A stretch of DNA of 64,000 bases. Source: Schizochytrium sp. TIO01 (Eukaryota; Sar; Bigyra; Thraustochytrida; Thraustochytriidae). Position 1 is the stretch's first letter, and the number at the start of each line of letters is the position of its first letter. Positions 46,299-56,340 of this stretch are shown here, in pieces. The stretch spans positions 3,842,337 through 3,906,336 of the forward strand of contig SMSO01000037.1 of the NCBI GenBank assembly GCA_004764695.1. The letters run 5' to 3'. The position numbers and the translations under genes were made by a program. The notes beneath the pieces were generated by a model. The model had not been told where the DNA came from, did not search any database, and worked only from the letters and a program-made list of their open reading frames with translations.

Positions 46299-48585
46299 CA
46301 GTCCCATTATGTTGTTCTCATCGAACGAAAAGGCAAGTGAACAAACGCAAACAACTAAATTTGAGGGATCTGATTCACTGGAAGAGAATTTAGGTATAAG
46401 AGAAGAGGAAACTACTTTGCCGCCTCCAAGTACAATAGAAACGTCAATTAGGCCTACACATGGAAAAGGACTTCAAATAAAGAAACAGTCTTCTTCACGC
46501 CAGTTACACGGAGAAGGTTACGAGCAGGACCAAGAACATCAGATGGACGAAAGTTTCGAACAACTTAAAGATAATCAAAACCCCGATCCACCAACACGCC
46601 ATAACTACGCCGTACCTGAACTACCACCATTGCCGCCTTCCATGCGAAGTCTAGGCGTACTCAAAGCTCGAGGGTGGCTGTGGTATCAGTCCCGCATGAT
46701 CTGGCAGTCTCGCTTCTTTATGTTTTTTGAGAATGGTAGTCTTGTATACTATCCACACCAAATGACCGAGCAAGAAGCCCGAAGCAATCCTCCAGAGGGC
46801 AGGATCGACCTGACCAAAGATACCATCATCGAAAAAACTGCCAACAGCACACTCAAGCGTTTTCGCTTCAGTATCACCCGGCGTGGCAATGTTGTCGCTC
46901 GACTTGCAGCAGAATCTGTGCACGAACGTGACCAATGGTGTGAAACTATGGGAATACATTTCCGCGCCCAATTCGCCGCCTCGTCCCGGGCCGTTACCAA
47001 TGACGTCACCACAGAGTCCTCAGATAAACCCACTCCTGGGCGACGCCTTGGTGACCTGCGAGGGAGTATGAACATACTTGCACAAGCGAGTCAGGAAAGT
47101 ATCGATCTCTTGCTTTCAACAGTGACTTCAGCAGCATCGCTAATGAGAGCCCGCAATGCACCTCGATATTCTATCAATCCAAGAATTCCCACTTCCAGGA
47201 ATTGGCCAATACAGAATGGGCTCACGGACTCTTCTCCACCTGATGGAAGCAGCGTAAACACACTGGATGATCTTCTTAAGCATCAACAGCAACTCTCACA
47301 AAAGCAACAGCTCCGCCGTCGCCCACGCTTGAAACTGTCCTCTAATCACGATATTGCTGAAGCATTGGGCCAGCTTTCGCGGGCTACAGCCGAGCTCAAT
47401 GTTGAAGCCGTGCGAGAGTGCTTAGATATTCTGGGTGACATTACTTGTGTGCCTGGCCTTGAAGAAGATGATTCTCCAGATGAAAGTATTGATGGTGTGC
47501 AAGATCGTCAGCTACAGCAAGGGCCAACCCCAGCTCTGCATTTGCTATTTGACGAAGAATACCTTCGTCTTGTTAATGATGATCTGCATGGTGCTGCGCG
47601 CCGACGAATTGTTGAGCTTTTAGTACGCCATAATCCGCGTGCTGCCTCTATACGTATCCAGAATTGCCATGTTCGCTGTCGTGAAGGCGACTATGTCTTA
47701 CATGCTGAACTTCGACGTGCCCAGCCTGATTTGTGTATCCTCGAAGCAATTCTACAGACTGCCCCAGAAGCGCTCTATAGGTCCAACGAACTGTCTGGCG
47801 AATACCCCATTCATCTTGCATGCAGTCGACTTCAGGTCAGTGCTGTCCGTGTACTCTTACGCCACGACCGGCACTGTGCTACGATGCGCAATGGTAAAAC
47901 ACTTGATTATCCCATTCACGCTGCTTTAAACCCTTCTGCTCCTGAGGGATTTCCTTCGGGCAGAGACTTTGCTATTGCTTACGACAAAGATGTCTTGCAG
48001 ATTGTGGATGCTCTCGCTCATACATTTCATCGAATCATCCAGCGGTCTGGAAAACGTGGAAGTCCTCACGGGTCCTCATGGCAAAGAGACTCAACAGTTT
48101 CATCCGCATCCTCCACACCCGATCCTCTCGAATCGACCAATGCCTCTGCACAGTCTGTTTTACATCTTGCCGCTCGTTTCCACTCAGCACGAGTGGTGCG
48201 CTGCATTCTTAAACTGGCGCAATCCACAACGAGTGCAGATCGACTTTTAGAGACTCAAGACCACGATTTGTCCACGCCACTGCATGTAGCAGCTGCACGC
48301 GTCAATGAATCGGAGTCCCTGGTTGCACTCGACGTTTTTTCCGAACTTGCTTTACATTTTTATCACGTCTGGCCAGATCGTCAAGGTGCTTCACCCGCCG
48401 ATCTGATTACAGATATTCCTCTGCGCCGAAAGTTGACCGCCCGCTTTCGGCCCCGCTCTCGCTCTTCAATCGCGAGGGTTTCGCCCATTTTTAACAGCGA
48501 AAACTCTTTCAAGAATATTGGTTCAGATTCACAGGATCCGCGTCATCAGCGAAGCTGCTGGTCGGTTCTTTTTTGCAGATCTTAA
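46138..48585 (+). CDS. PH-domain and ankyrin-repeat protein (main part)
   Basis: The frame is open from about 46105. The ATG at 46138 is probably not the true start, because the N terminus is supplied by the overlapping frame (45492-46298). Numbered from 46138 it has 815 residues. A pleckstrin-homology domain lies at about 173-276, starting after a proline-rich SPPSMRSLGVLK-like entry: G179-W180-L181, the RFFMF strand, SLVYY and the C-terminal helix with W267. A Ser-rich linker and a Gln/Arg-rich stretch follow. Degenerate ankyrin repeats run over about 450-760, with GEYPIHLAC, QSVLHLAARF and STPLHVAAA marking repeat starts. PH domains bind phosphoinositides or proteins and ankyrins bind proteins, so a membrane-associated scaffold is likely. 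No catalytic domain is seen. Confidence 0.8.
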   Translation: MRINIITPNAQIHGRSLNIQTSLGAVEEKDRMMAVALGYLSIRKQHQFQQTSADSPIMLFSSNEKASEQTQTTKFEGSDSLEENLGIREEETTLPPPSTIETSIRPTHGKGLQIKKQSSSRQLHGEGYEQDQEHQMDESFEQLKDNQNPDPPTRHNYAVPELPPLPPSMRSLGVLKARGWLWYQSRMIWQSRFFMFFENGSLVYYPHQMTEQEARSNPPEGRIDLTKDTIIEKTANSTLKRFRFSITRRGNVVARLAAESVHERDQWCETMGIHFRAQFAASSRAVTNDVTTESSDKPTPGRRLGDLRGSMNILAQASQESIDLLLSTVTSAASLMRARNAPRYSINPRIPTSRNWPIQNGLTDSSPPDGSSVNTLDDLLKHQQQLSQKQQLRRRPRLKLSSNHDIAEALGQLSRATAELNVEAVRECLDILGDITCVPGLEEDDSPDESIDGVQDRQLQQGPTPALHLLFDEEYLRLVNDDLHGAARRRIVELLVRHNPRAASIRIQNCHVRCREGDYVLHAELRRAQPDLCILEAILQTAPEALYRSNELSGEYPIHLACSRLQVSAVRVLLRHDRHCATMRNGKTLDYPIHAALNPSAPEGFPSGRDFAIAYDKDVLQIVDALAHTFHRIIQRSGKRGSPHGSSWQRDSTVSSASSTPDPLESTNASAQSVLHLAARFHSARVVRCILKLAQSTTSADRLLETQDHDLSTPLHVAAARVNESESLVALDVFSELALHFYHVWPDRQGASPADLITDIPLRRKLTARFRPRSRSSIARVSPIFNSENSFKNIGSDSQDPRHQRSCWSVLFCRS

Positions 48586-49322
48586 CTTCCTGACTTCCAA
48601 AGGCTAAATTCGAGTTATTTAATTTCATAACTTGAGAAGATAGTATCATACGAACACCCGCTGTCGTCTTACTCTGCATTCGAACGGCCGGCGTAGATCT
48701 CTCTCACAACTCAGATATCACTGCTTCGACACTCATTTTTCGAAAACACAAACATCTCAATTTGATATGGCCATCAAGCCATAGACCCAATATGGTCGAT
48801 TTATTCCTTATTTACATTAACTTATCAGTATCTCTTAATTTATGCATGCATACCTAAGGTACCTACCACTTCTACAACAGGCCGCAGGTGGCCACAGCGC
48901 CGCACGTGCGCGAGCTCTGCAGCGGAGAGTGCCACCTCAATTTCACATAGTACCTTATTATACTGTAGGACAGACAAGCCTTTAAAGGAATTTCCATGCC
49001 CCGATGAAAGGACACTTAATCGCTATAACTCACTTGTAGTTCAACAGTAAGTTAAGAAAACAAAGACAAAGCCCCTGGGAATTTGAGAAAGAAGTGTTCT
49101 GCTCTTATCTTATCTATTGCTTAAGTACGTGTATTACAGGCAGCTAGCAAAGTAATGCTATGCTGAGAAGGAGCGATTGAGATGAAAGCATCGATGATGC
49201 TGGAGCAATAAAATCGCGCGGCAGAGTAGTTATTGGGAGGGGCCCTAAGCTTCCTACGCATCGATTTGACTCTTGAGCTGGTCTAGGTGTTTTTAGGTGT
49301 CAAGGCGAGGTTGGCCGGCACG
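48586..49322. other. spacer between tandem genes
   Basis: AT-rich spacer with no ORF of note. It contains the 3' region of the PH-ankyrin gene and the presumed promoter of the AAA ATPase gene, and a palindrome-like GGTACC stretch near 48858. Confidence 0.5.
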
Positions 49323-50747
49323 ATGATGAACCTGGAATGGCTTCGGAAGGCTGTCAAGGCCGCCATGGGCGATCCTCGTCGCAGAAATGCGGTGCTGGCG
49401 GCGGTAGCGCTCTTGGCGGTTTCTGCAATTCTGAGACGTGGAAGATCTCGTTCTGCTACCAAACTATCTCAAGAAGCAGCAGCAAAACTTTCCCAAAAGG
49501 CGGTACAGGAAATGGTGCGGCAGCGAGTGCCTTTCAGTCAGTTCTTGCGGCAAGTTGAAGATGGTCTTGTGGCAGATGTGAAGCTCGGTTCGCAAATTGT
49601 AGAATTTTCTCTCTCTGAAAAGGCTTCTCAAGCCGCCGGAAATACCATGTCGAAGATCCTTTTCACAGAACCAGTCCGCGTTCAACCGGGTCTCGTGGAG
49701 TTTCTGCACGAACACAAGGTTCCCTTCGACGAACTCATCATTCGCAGTGAGGAAGTTGCCGGCCCTGACGGCTTCAGGCTTGCCTCCATGATCCTGCTCC
49801 CTGCAATCTACTTAGCTCTGTGTGGATACGTCATCAAACGTATCTACGATCAAACGAACGGAGGTGACGTTGGCACTCTCAACAACGCATCCGACAACAC
49901 GATGACCTCGAGTGGGCCTGGAATTCGCAAAACCATGTTCTCAGACGTCGCGGGACTTGGACCTACCCGAGAAGTTGTTGAGGAGGTTGCAGACTTCTTA
50001 AAACACCCTGAGCGCTATACACGTGTTGGTGCTCGCCTTCCAACAGGGATTCTATTGGTCGGACCGCCAGGTACTGGTAAAACAATGCTGGCACGCGCCA
50101 TGGCAAATGAATGCGGATTGCCCTTCTTTCACTGCTCAGGAAGTGACTTTGTAGAGGTTTATGCTGGGCGAGGTGCCAGCCGTGTACGCAGCCTCTTTGC
50201 CAAGGCACGCAAGGCTGCGCCATGTGTGCTATTCTTTGATGAAATTGATGCTCTTGGAAAAAGTCGTAGTGCAGAGTTTAGCATGAACGAGGAGCGCGAA
50301 CAGACGCTCAATCAACTTCTTGCTTCAATGGATGGCTTTGGGTCAGAAAAACGTATCGTGGTCATGGCGGCAACAAACCGATATGATGTTTTGGACAAGG
50401 CTCTTGTGCGCCCGGGACGTTTCGATCGAGTGATATACGTTGACAAGCCAGACCAGGAAGGCCGAGCTGGAATCCTTAAGGTTCACACACGCCACATGAG
50501 CTTATCAGAGGACTGTGACTTAGACATTATCGCATCAATGTGTCCCGGGTACACTGGAGCTGAGCTTGCCATGATCTGTAATGAAGCTGCTATTCGCGCC
50601 GCCCGCGATAAGCGGGACGAGCTTTTTACTGATGACTTTCTGGTTGCGCTACGCACACACAAGGAAAGCGTGTCTCGTCGGGACATGAAACCATCGAGAA
50701 GTGGAGCTGATATTATGGGACAGCTCTTTGGAGGCGGCATGAACTAG
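49323..50747 (+). CDS. FtsH-like membrane AAA ATPase lacking the M41 protease domain
   Basis: The start is the double ATG at 49323, giving 474 residues; the frame extends 12 codons further only from a GTG. A basic N terminus precedes a hydrophobic helix at about 23-38. A roughly 110-residue region follows, then a second helix at about 153-172. This two-helix layout with an intervening domain is that of FtsH, m-AAA and i-AAA proteases. The AAA module (about 204-455) is intact: Walker A GPPGTGKT at 247-254, Walker B FFDEID at 304-309, pore loop with Y280, and second region of homology with R364 and R367. FtsH enzymes continue for about 200 residues with an HExxH zinc peptidase. Here the protein ends soon after the AAA lid and no HExxH is present. 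It is therefore an ATP-driven unfoldase or chaperone without proteolysis, probably in the mitochondrial inner membrane (inferred). A second closest possibility is a plastid FtsHi-type protein. Confidence 0.88.
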   Translation: MMNLEWLRKAVKAAMGDPRRRNAVLAAVALLAVSAILRRGRSRSATKLSQEAAAKLSQKAVQEMVRQRVPFSQFLRQVEDGLVADVKLGSQIVEFSLSEKASQAAGNTMSKILFTEPVRVQPGLVEFLHEHKVPFDELIIRSEEVAGPDGFRLASMILLPAIYLALCGYVIKRIYDQTNGGDVGTLNNASDNTMTSSGPGIRKTMFSDVAGLGPTREVVEEVADFLKHPERYTRVGARLPTGILLVGPPGTGKTMLARAMANECGLPFFHCSGSDFVEVYAGRGASRVRSLFAKARKAAPCVLFFDEIDALGKSRSAEFSMNEEREQTLNQLLASMDGFGSEKRIVVMAATNRYDVLDKALVRPGRFDRVIYVDKPDQEGRAGILKVHTRHMSLSEDCDLDIIASMCPGYTGAELAMICNEAAIRAARDKRDELFTDDFLVALRTHKESVSRRDMKPSRSGADIMGQLFGGGMN

Positions 50748-51040
50748 CTGGCTATAGCTAACCTTATTGATTCTTGTGATTCTATGCATACAAATCGTCC
50801 GCTATATTGGTGTTTACTTTCTAGCAAAATATATATTTCAACTACCTTTTACTTTTTCGTATGAACAACCGAAGAGCAGAGTAAGATTATGTATTAGCTT
50901 GCTAGCTAGCCTCGTTGATTTTTGTGATTCTATTCATACAAATTGTCCAGTATATTTGGGCTTTTACTTTCTAACATACTAGTGCATATTTTTTAATTGC
51001 ATATTACCTTTTATCATGGATAAACAAAAGAAAAGATAAT
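50743..51040. repeat. degenerate direct repeat, offset 148 bases
   Basis: Two diverged copies start at about 50743 and 50891. The best-matching blocks are 50767-50800 and 50915-50948 (TTGATT.TTGTGATTCTAT and CATACAAAT.GTCC). The first copy includes the stop codon of the AAA ATPase gene, so the duplication arose within its 3' end. The rest of the spacer to 51219 is AT-rich with no gene. Confidence 0.75.
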
Positions 51041-51219
51041 ATACTAGTTTACAAGCTGACTATCCTGAGGCATGATAGATTTACTTTGCAAATCTACACT
51101 CCAGGCACTGCGGCGACCATCTTTTAACAAAAACAGATTATCTCATTGTGACAGGCGGAACGGGACGGGACGTTCATTTACTTGTACAAACAATAAATGC
51201 AAGAATCACAGTATATTTC

Positions 51220-52302
51220 TTAGTAAAGATTAAGTTTGGTAACAATATAGACACGCACGGTCTGGTCGAGACAGGAAAGAGCGCATAAGCCTTCCTTATC
51301 AACGCTCCAGTCGAAGGAGACAACCGGCTGTGTAGAGATAATTTTAGAGTTGAGAAGCTCCACGGAGCCTGGTACACCCTTAGGTCTGCCTTCTGAGTCC
51401 TTCACCTGGCGCTGCTTTGGGTACATGTATCTGTACAAGTTCAAGCCACCATTTCCGCCGGTTGTCATCATAATATCGCGATTTTGGGGCAAGTGACGCA
51501 CGCCCCACACCGTACTCTTGTGCGCACGCTCTGTGCAATAAGCAAATCCATCTTCCGGATGTTCTGTTCGCATATCGTACACTCGGAATTTAGACTCTAA
51601 AGTGGTAACTACTAATTTGTTCATTTCAATGTCCGGACGATCAAATTGCAATTCGCAAACACCGTTTGCACAGTTGGTTTCCCAGCGAACAGAGCTAGTG
51701 CGCAAGTCAAAGAGTTTCACGTCACCATTGTCGTATCCAGCAGCCACCACGCGCTCCTCGTCATTGAACGAATTGCCAAAGGCCACAGCCCAGCAGTCAC
51801 GGCGGTCATTCGGGTCAGTGGAATCACCTGCTGGTTCAAGGGAGATCACTGGCTTGTCTACACGAGAGTCCCAGACCTTGACACAACCATCACGGCTTCC
51901 AGTAACAAGCTCTGGTGCTCCGCAACCAATAGAAAGACCTCCGCAGCCTTCAATACAATTTACCAAGGTTTCATGACCTTTCACATTCCACACGGGTTTG
52001 GCAGCATGCTCAAGGTCATAGATGCTGACGTTGCCAGCAAAGTCTCCAACAGCAATGCTGCGATTTTCCAGCGAAGATGCGCCAAAAGTACCGCACTTAA
52101 TACCATGCTGTTTTTCTTGGCTGACGATGGTCTTCAGCTTGCCAGCCTCAAGCTCCAACACCTCAAGTACACCTGTTCCTTTGGCCTGTAGGCCCATCAC
52201 AGCTAACCTGGCCGAACTGGGCACCCAGCGAGTTTCATACGCTGTGTAATTCACGCCATGGTTAATGTGCTCGATCAGTTGCGGCGCGTCAGTGGTATCC
52301 AT
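51220..52302 (-). CDS. WDR92: WDR92/DNAAF10-type WD40 protein (dynein assembly, R2TP co-factor)
   Basis: This 360-residue protein starts at an ATG at 52302 and is nearly the length of its animal counterparts (about 357). It aligns along its whole length with the WDR92/Monad family as I know it. Signature blocks include [99 protein letters not shown] and the C-terminal [13 protein letters not shown]. Seven WD40 blades form one propeller. WDR92 acts in the cytoplasm with the R2TP/prefoldin-like Hsp90 machinery to fold and assemble axonemal dynein heavy chains. It is kept by organisms with motile cilia, so the source organism probably makes flagellate cells. It is divergent from the next gene, with a 575-base shared upstream region. 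Confidence 0.95.
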   Translation of the reverse strand: MDTTDAPQLIEHINHGVNYTAYETRWVPSSARLAVMGLQAKGTGVLEVLELEAGKLKTIVSQEKQHGIKCGTFGASSLENRSIAVGDFAGNVSIYDLEHAAKPVWNVKGHETLVNCIEGCGGLSIGCGAPELVTGSRDGCVKVWDSRVDKPVISLEPAGDSTDPNDRRDCWAVAFGNSFNDEERVVAAGYDNGDVKLFDLRTSSVRWETNCANGVCELQFDRPDIEMNKLVVTTLESKFRVYDMRTEHPEDGFAYCTERAHKSTVWGVRHLPQNRDIMMTTGGNGGLNLYRYMYPKQRQVKDSEGRPKGVPGSVELLNSKIISTQPVVSFDWSVDKEGLCALSCLDQTVRVYIVTKLNLY

Positions 52303-52877
52303 TTTCTATGGAAAAGTTTGCTACAATCCCGCTCTGGATTGCTTCAAGTCCTCTCTCTATCTCTCCCTCTATATATATATACCAGCAAGGCACGTTTCAA
52401 CGCCTCTCTGGCCCCAAAAACCTCCGTTTCAACTCTAATTCGAACGCAACCAATGCCAGATCTTCGCCGTAGCAATCCCGCGCTCTGCACAACCCTTGCA
52501 GACGCCCCAGCCCTCGCTTCCGCTTGGTAAAGTCCTCTTCAACGCAATTCCAGATTTGCTATACGTCTGTTAAAGCCCAGCGTCGCCGCAGCTCTCTGTT
52601 AAGGAGTAGTATATTTTGGGCCCTCTTTTTAAAGCTCAACTGATTCTTGTGGTCTTATTACGAATTATCTAACTGTTAGAGGGCTTAGACCAGCAAAAAG
52701 AAAGCAAAAAACTTTGTAACACTTGAGTCAATATCTATTATAAACAATAGGGGAACCTAGAAGTACAAGACAATACTGTTTAGGCGAGGAACAAGAGGGA
52801 AAAGAATACACACAATTCTGTGTTATGAAGTGCAATGCAAATCAAAGCTATAAAAATAGACCCTCAACGGTCGACTC
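52303..52877. promoter_or_regulatory. shared upstream region of two divergent genes
   Basis: The 575-base spacer lies between WDR92 (-) and the gene at 52878 (+). An (AT)5 stretch at 52371-52380 lies about 70 bases upstream of the WDR92 ATG and could act as a TATA-like element. It follows a CTCTCTCTATCTCTCCCTC pyrimidine run. No other element is recognised. Confidence 0.4.
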
Positions 52878-54353
52878 ATGCAGCGTATAGAGCGGCGTAA
52901 GAGCGGCACCCGGCCAGGGCCGGCCGCGTCTAGTAGACCCGGGGGAGCTCCAGGACGCAGCTCTCGCGGAGCAGCTGGACGGCGAGGCGTCGGTGCCAGT
53001 GGCTTAGTTGAGAAGAACGAAGTAAATGACGAACGGTATACAGAAACCTCAAATTCTGCACCAATTCCACCACCTCTACCACCATCACCGCCGCCAGTAC
53101 CGCCACTTCCTTCGGGAATGGACCAAACTAAATCAAGCCCTGAAAAGGTACCAACGCCAGAGGTGCCGGAGATCCCAGAAATACCCGAACTGCCCGTGTT
53201 TGCGACGGAATTTGGAGATGAGGGATCTCCTTTTCATCCAACAGAAAGTACTGCCGACGATCCTGGCAAGTTTCCTGTCAACGACTTTCCTCCAAAGAAG
53301 GACAACTCGCAAACTCAACCTCCAATGCCTTCAAACAGCTCTCAGGAGCTTGGAGTACGTGAAGTCGAGCGAAGGCGAAGATCTAGTAAATCAATTGCAG
53401 CATTCGATCTGGGGCCAGAGATCCCAGAATTGCCTATTGCGCTTCGTGAGCTAGACATCGTCGAGAACCCGGAAGTTCCAGAGCCACCAGAATTTTCATG
53501 TTTGAATCCGACAGGGAATTCTGTGCAAACAATTGAGGCGGGCGACTGTGAAACTAGAATCGAGGAAGAGGAAGAGGAAGAAGACGCCAAAGTCGGATCA
53601 CCAAGGCGAAACCTGGGTTATCAAGAGCTTCCACGCTCTACAAAATCACAGAAGGAATCGTTAGGATTTCTCTCAGGAGGCAAAAAGAACAGTTCAAGTG
53701 TTCAGGGTCACCAACGTCGCCAATCTCAAGAGTATCACCGAGAGCAACAAGAAATTGGTCATGAACGAACACGTAGCTCTTCTGTTGACGCAACATCCTC
53801 GTCTTCGTCACGCTCACTTGCAGGCAGACGTCCTTTGAATCCTCGCTTGGACTTGGATCGTTCTGTACGGGGCACAGGGGTAGACCCAGTGCCTAGCATG
53901 GAGTCTCCAGCACACCGTATTGCCCGCAGCGTAGAAGACCCTATTGATTTCGATGAATACGCAGCAGCATCATCAGCAGGCGGGCACCCTGCTACGGATG
54001 ACAAACTAAGCAACACTGGGAGCATCACTGGCGAAAAACCTTCTAGCTCAAACCGTGCTGGAAGCGTTAACAGTGAGTCTAAGCATATTTTAGAAGGTCT
54101 CGGTGTTGAAGCTGAAGAGGAAATTAGAAGACTACGAGCACGTCTTCGAGCTCAAGACGCAGAGATTCGACATGTCAAGCGTGTAACAGTCATACATTCC
54201 ATGTTCTTTAAATGGAAAGTTTGGCACATGTATCGAATTCAGGAGCGCATGGAAGCTGCAATCGAAGAAGAACGCATCCGTGTTGCTGAGCGTATTCAGG
54301 CTGCAGCAAAGCGTTTACACAGTGCGGGCGAGTATTCTGAATTTTCTCTTTAA
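52878..54353 (+). CDS. low-complexity protein with PEIPELP-type motifs and C-terminal helix
   Basis: This 491-residue protein starts at an ATG at 52878. The N terminus is basic (Arg/Gly/Pro-rich, 1-45), then polyproline (about 61-80). Three related short motifs follow: VPEIPEIPELPVF (about 97-108), GPEIPELPIAL (179-189) and NPEVPEPPEF (198-207). A short poly-Glu run (229-235) and long Ser-rich stretches fill the middle. The last 85 residues are different: a predicted long amphipathic helix (about 408-482), starting EEEIRRLRARLRAQD and including a FFKWKVWHMY core, which looks like a coiled-coil or peptide-binding segment. No known domain is recognised. The W-x2-W core only faintly recalls centrosomal Sfi1-type helices, and I do not claim that. 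The role is unknown; the repeated motifs suggest a docking protein. Confidence 0.75.
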   Translation: MQRIERRKSGTRPGPAASSRPGGAPGRSSRGAAGRRGVGASGLVEKNEVNDERYTETSNSAPIPPPLPPSPPPVPPLPSGMDQTKSSPEKVPTPEVPEIPEIPELPVFATEFGDEGSPFHPTESTADDPGKFPVNDFPPKKDNSQTQPPMPSNSSQELGVREVERRRRSSKSIAAFDLGPEIPELPIALRELDIVENPEVPEPPEFSCLNPTGNSVQTIEAGDCETRIEEEEEEEDAKVGSPRRNLGYQELPRSTKSQKESLGFLSGGKKNSSSVQGHQRRQSQEYHREQQEIGHERTRSSSVDATSSSSSRSLAGRRPLNPRLDLDRSVRGTGVDPVPSMESPAHRIARSVEDPIDFDEYAAASSAGGHPATDDKLSNTGSITGEKPSSSNRAGSVNSESKHILEGLGVEAEEEIRRLRARLRAQDAEIRHVKRVTVIHSMFFKWKVWHMYRIQERMEAAIEEERIRVAERIQAAAKRLHSAGEYSEFSL

Positions 54354-56340
54354 TATCTTTGGCCGAATTTTAAAGGCTGGGTGATGAGGTTCTACCTATT
54401 TCACGTATTAATATTGCTTCTTTTGCGTTTACTATCTTTCGTTCAGAAGTAACTCATCATTATGGTGTGCTCTTTCTACAGCTTTGCTGTGAATAGACTA
54501 ATTGGTTTTCTTTCAGACTATCCATGCTGTTTCCTTTATGTACTTTGTTAAGAGATCTTCCTTTTCTTTATAAACCTTTGAGGGAATCTAAGGCTCGCTC
54601 GTTTCAATTTCTGGTCTTCTTGCTTATTTCGGTTCTCCAAAAGCCAAGAATCTATTTCTTGAACCTTCAATACCGACTGAGACACTGAGACAAGGGAAGA
54701 TATAATCCCCTCGGATAGATGACTTGCCCAGGCTGAGCAAGCCTGTGGGGTTAGTCTCTCAAGAGGGAAGAGAAGTCAATACTCATATGGATTTAGAGCT
54801 TAAATCCCTACAGTATTGACGCAAACCTTGAACATGACTAGCTTCTTTGGGTAGAGCCGTGTTCGTAAAATGTGTAATCTTAACTTCATTCAGCAATATA
54901 GTATTCTTGCATAAACTCCCTACCATGAGAATAGTAATATTAAAAGGCACATTAAGCACGTATATTTATCATGATTGCATATTCAAAATAAAACCAACTA
55001 TTAAGCGAATGGTATATCGAGTCTTGCAAGTGCATTTATATGAAGTTGCTGCTGTGAGGAAGATTTAAACGAATTGCTCTGGTCAAAGAACCAAAAAGGT
55101 AAACATGAGACAATTAATTACCCTACTGAAAATATTCCGTCAGGCATTTCCTTTCTCTCTCTAAAATTAGTTGATATATAAAACTATTCTCTATCTATCT
55201 GCTGCCAATTCACAGTTCAGTAATTGGGCAGGTTTACACCGTAGAATAAATATAGTTTAGGAATAATTTACATATCGTGGTATTTTATAAATTGACCACT
55301 CTTCATGATAGAATGGAAAATCAACTACTAAAATGAAGCTAGTATGCAAAAGCGGACTAGTACATGCTGTTTATGGTATGTAGAGGGCTTCTACGACTAT
55401 ATGAATTGCAACATCTAAAGATGCAATGCCAAGGTTGAATTTGAAGGTAGTCCAATACTTGGCCTCATGGTCAAATAAAGATATTTCTACTTTAAATGTA
55501 TATACTTTAATAACTCCTATGTACAGGAAACTACCAAAATTTTCACTTATTACGTGATTTGTATGCATAAACCGACGACCAAGCACATTCACCATCTGAT
55601 ACCAAGAACAAATATGGGCTTATAGAACGCCTTACATTATTTAGTTTGATGAAAGTTGTGAATTAAATTAGTATATGTTATGCGTTGATTGACTGAGGAA
55701 TGACATTTGAGTATTTCTTTGACAGAAAGGAGGTATAAAACTCCTTTATTGGAGATGCCTATTGACGTGGTCGGAGAAAGTGGAGTCAATATAAACCCCA
55801 GATATCCAATTCATGCAGAAAGTTAATTAATTATAGCTTTCAACAAGTTTATCAGCTAAGAACACCCATTTATTGCTGCTTTGGGGCTTTCTTTTTAATC
55901 CAAAATCCTAAGCAAATACGCCGTCACACATACTACTAAGGTACTTCTTCGAAATATGTGCAAGAAAACGAAGTGAGCTTACGTTGATTTTTGTTTACGA
56001 TCAACTTATCCCCTTTGCGAGACACTTGATCTCGATGTAAGAACGTTCGGCAGAAGAAATGGAGGTATACAACTTGTCAAAGACACGGAGTCCTCGTGAT
56101 AAGCAGGGCTTTTTGCATCGAGCAAGACCTAATTTGCGGTTTAGAACAAGAAAACAATACGATTTGACTAAAATACGATCTGTCAATACTGCAAATAGGC
56201 TTTGGATTGCCTCTAAGCTGACAAGCACTGATTTTGTTTCTGAAAAAGAAGAATCAATATTTAAAATAATGTAATGATATAATCAAATGCAGTATCATAC
56301 TTTCAGTAGAGCCAGCAAAAGTAGTTATTTCATTTGTAAA
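54354..56340. other. AT-rich convergent spacer
   Basis: The spacer lies between the 3' ends of two convergent genes. It is AT-rich with stops in all frames. A 71-codon + ORF (56059-56274) and an overlapping minus ORF (56001-56228) have no recognisable domain and cannot be told from chance. No repeat or RNA gene is seen. Confidence 0.5.

Noticed and set aside
56059-56274. 71-codon + ORF next to the phosphoesterase 3' end
   Set aside because: A minus-strand ORF of similar length covers the same bases and neither has a recognisable domain.
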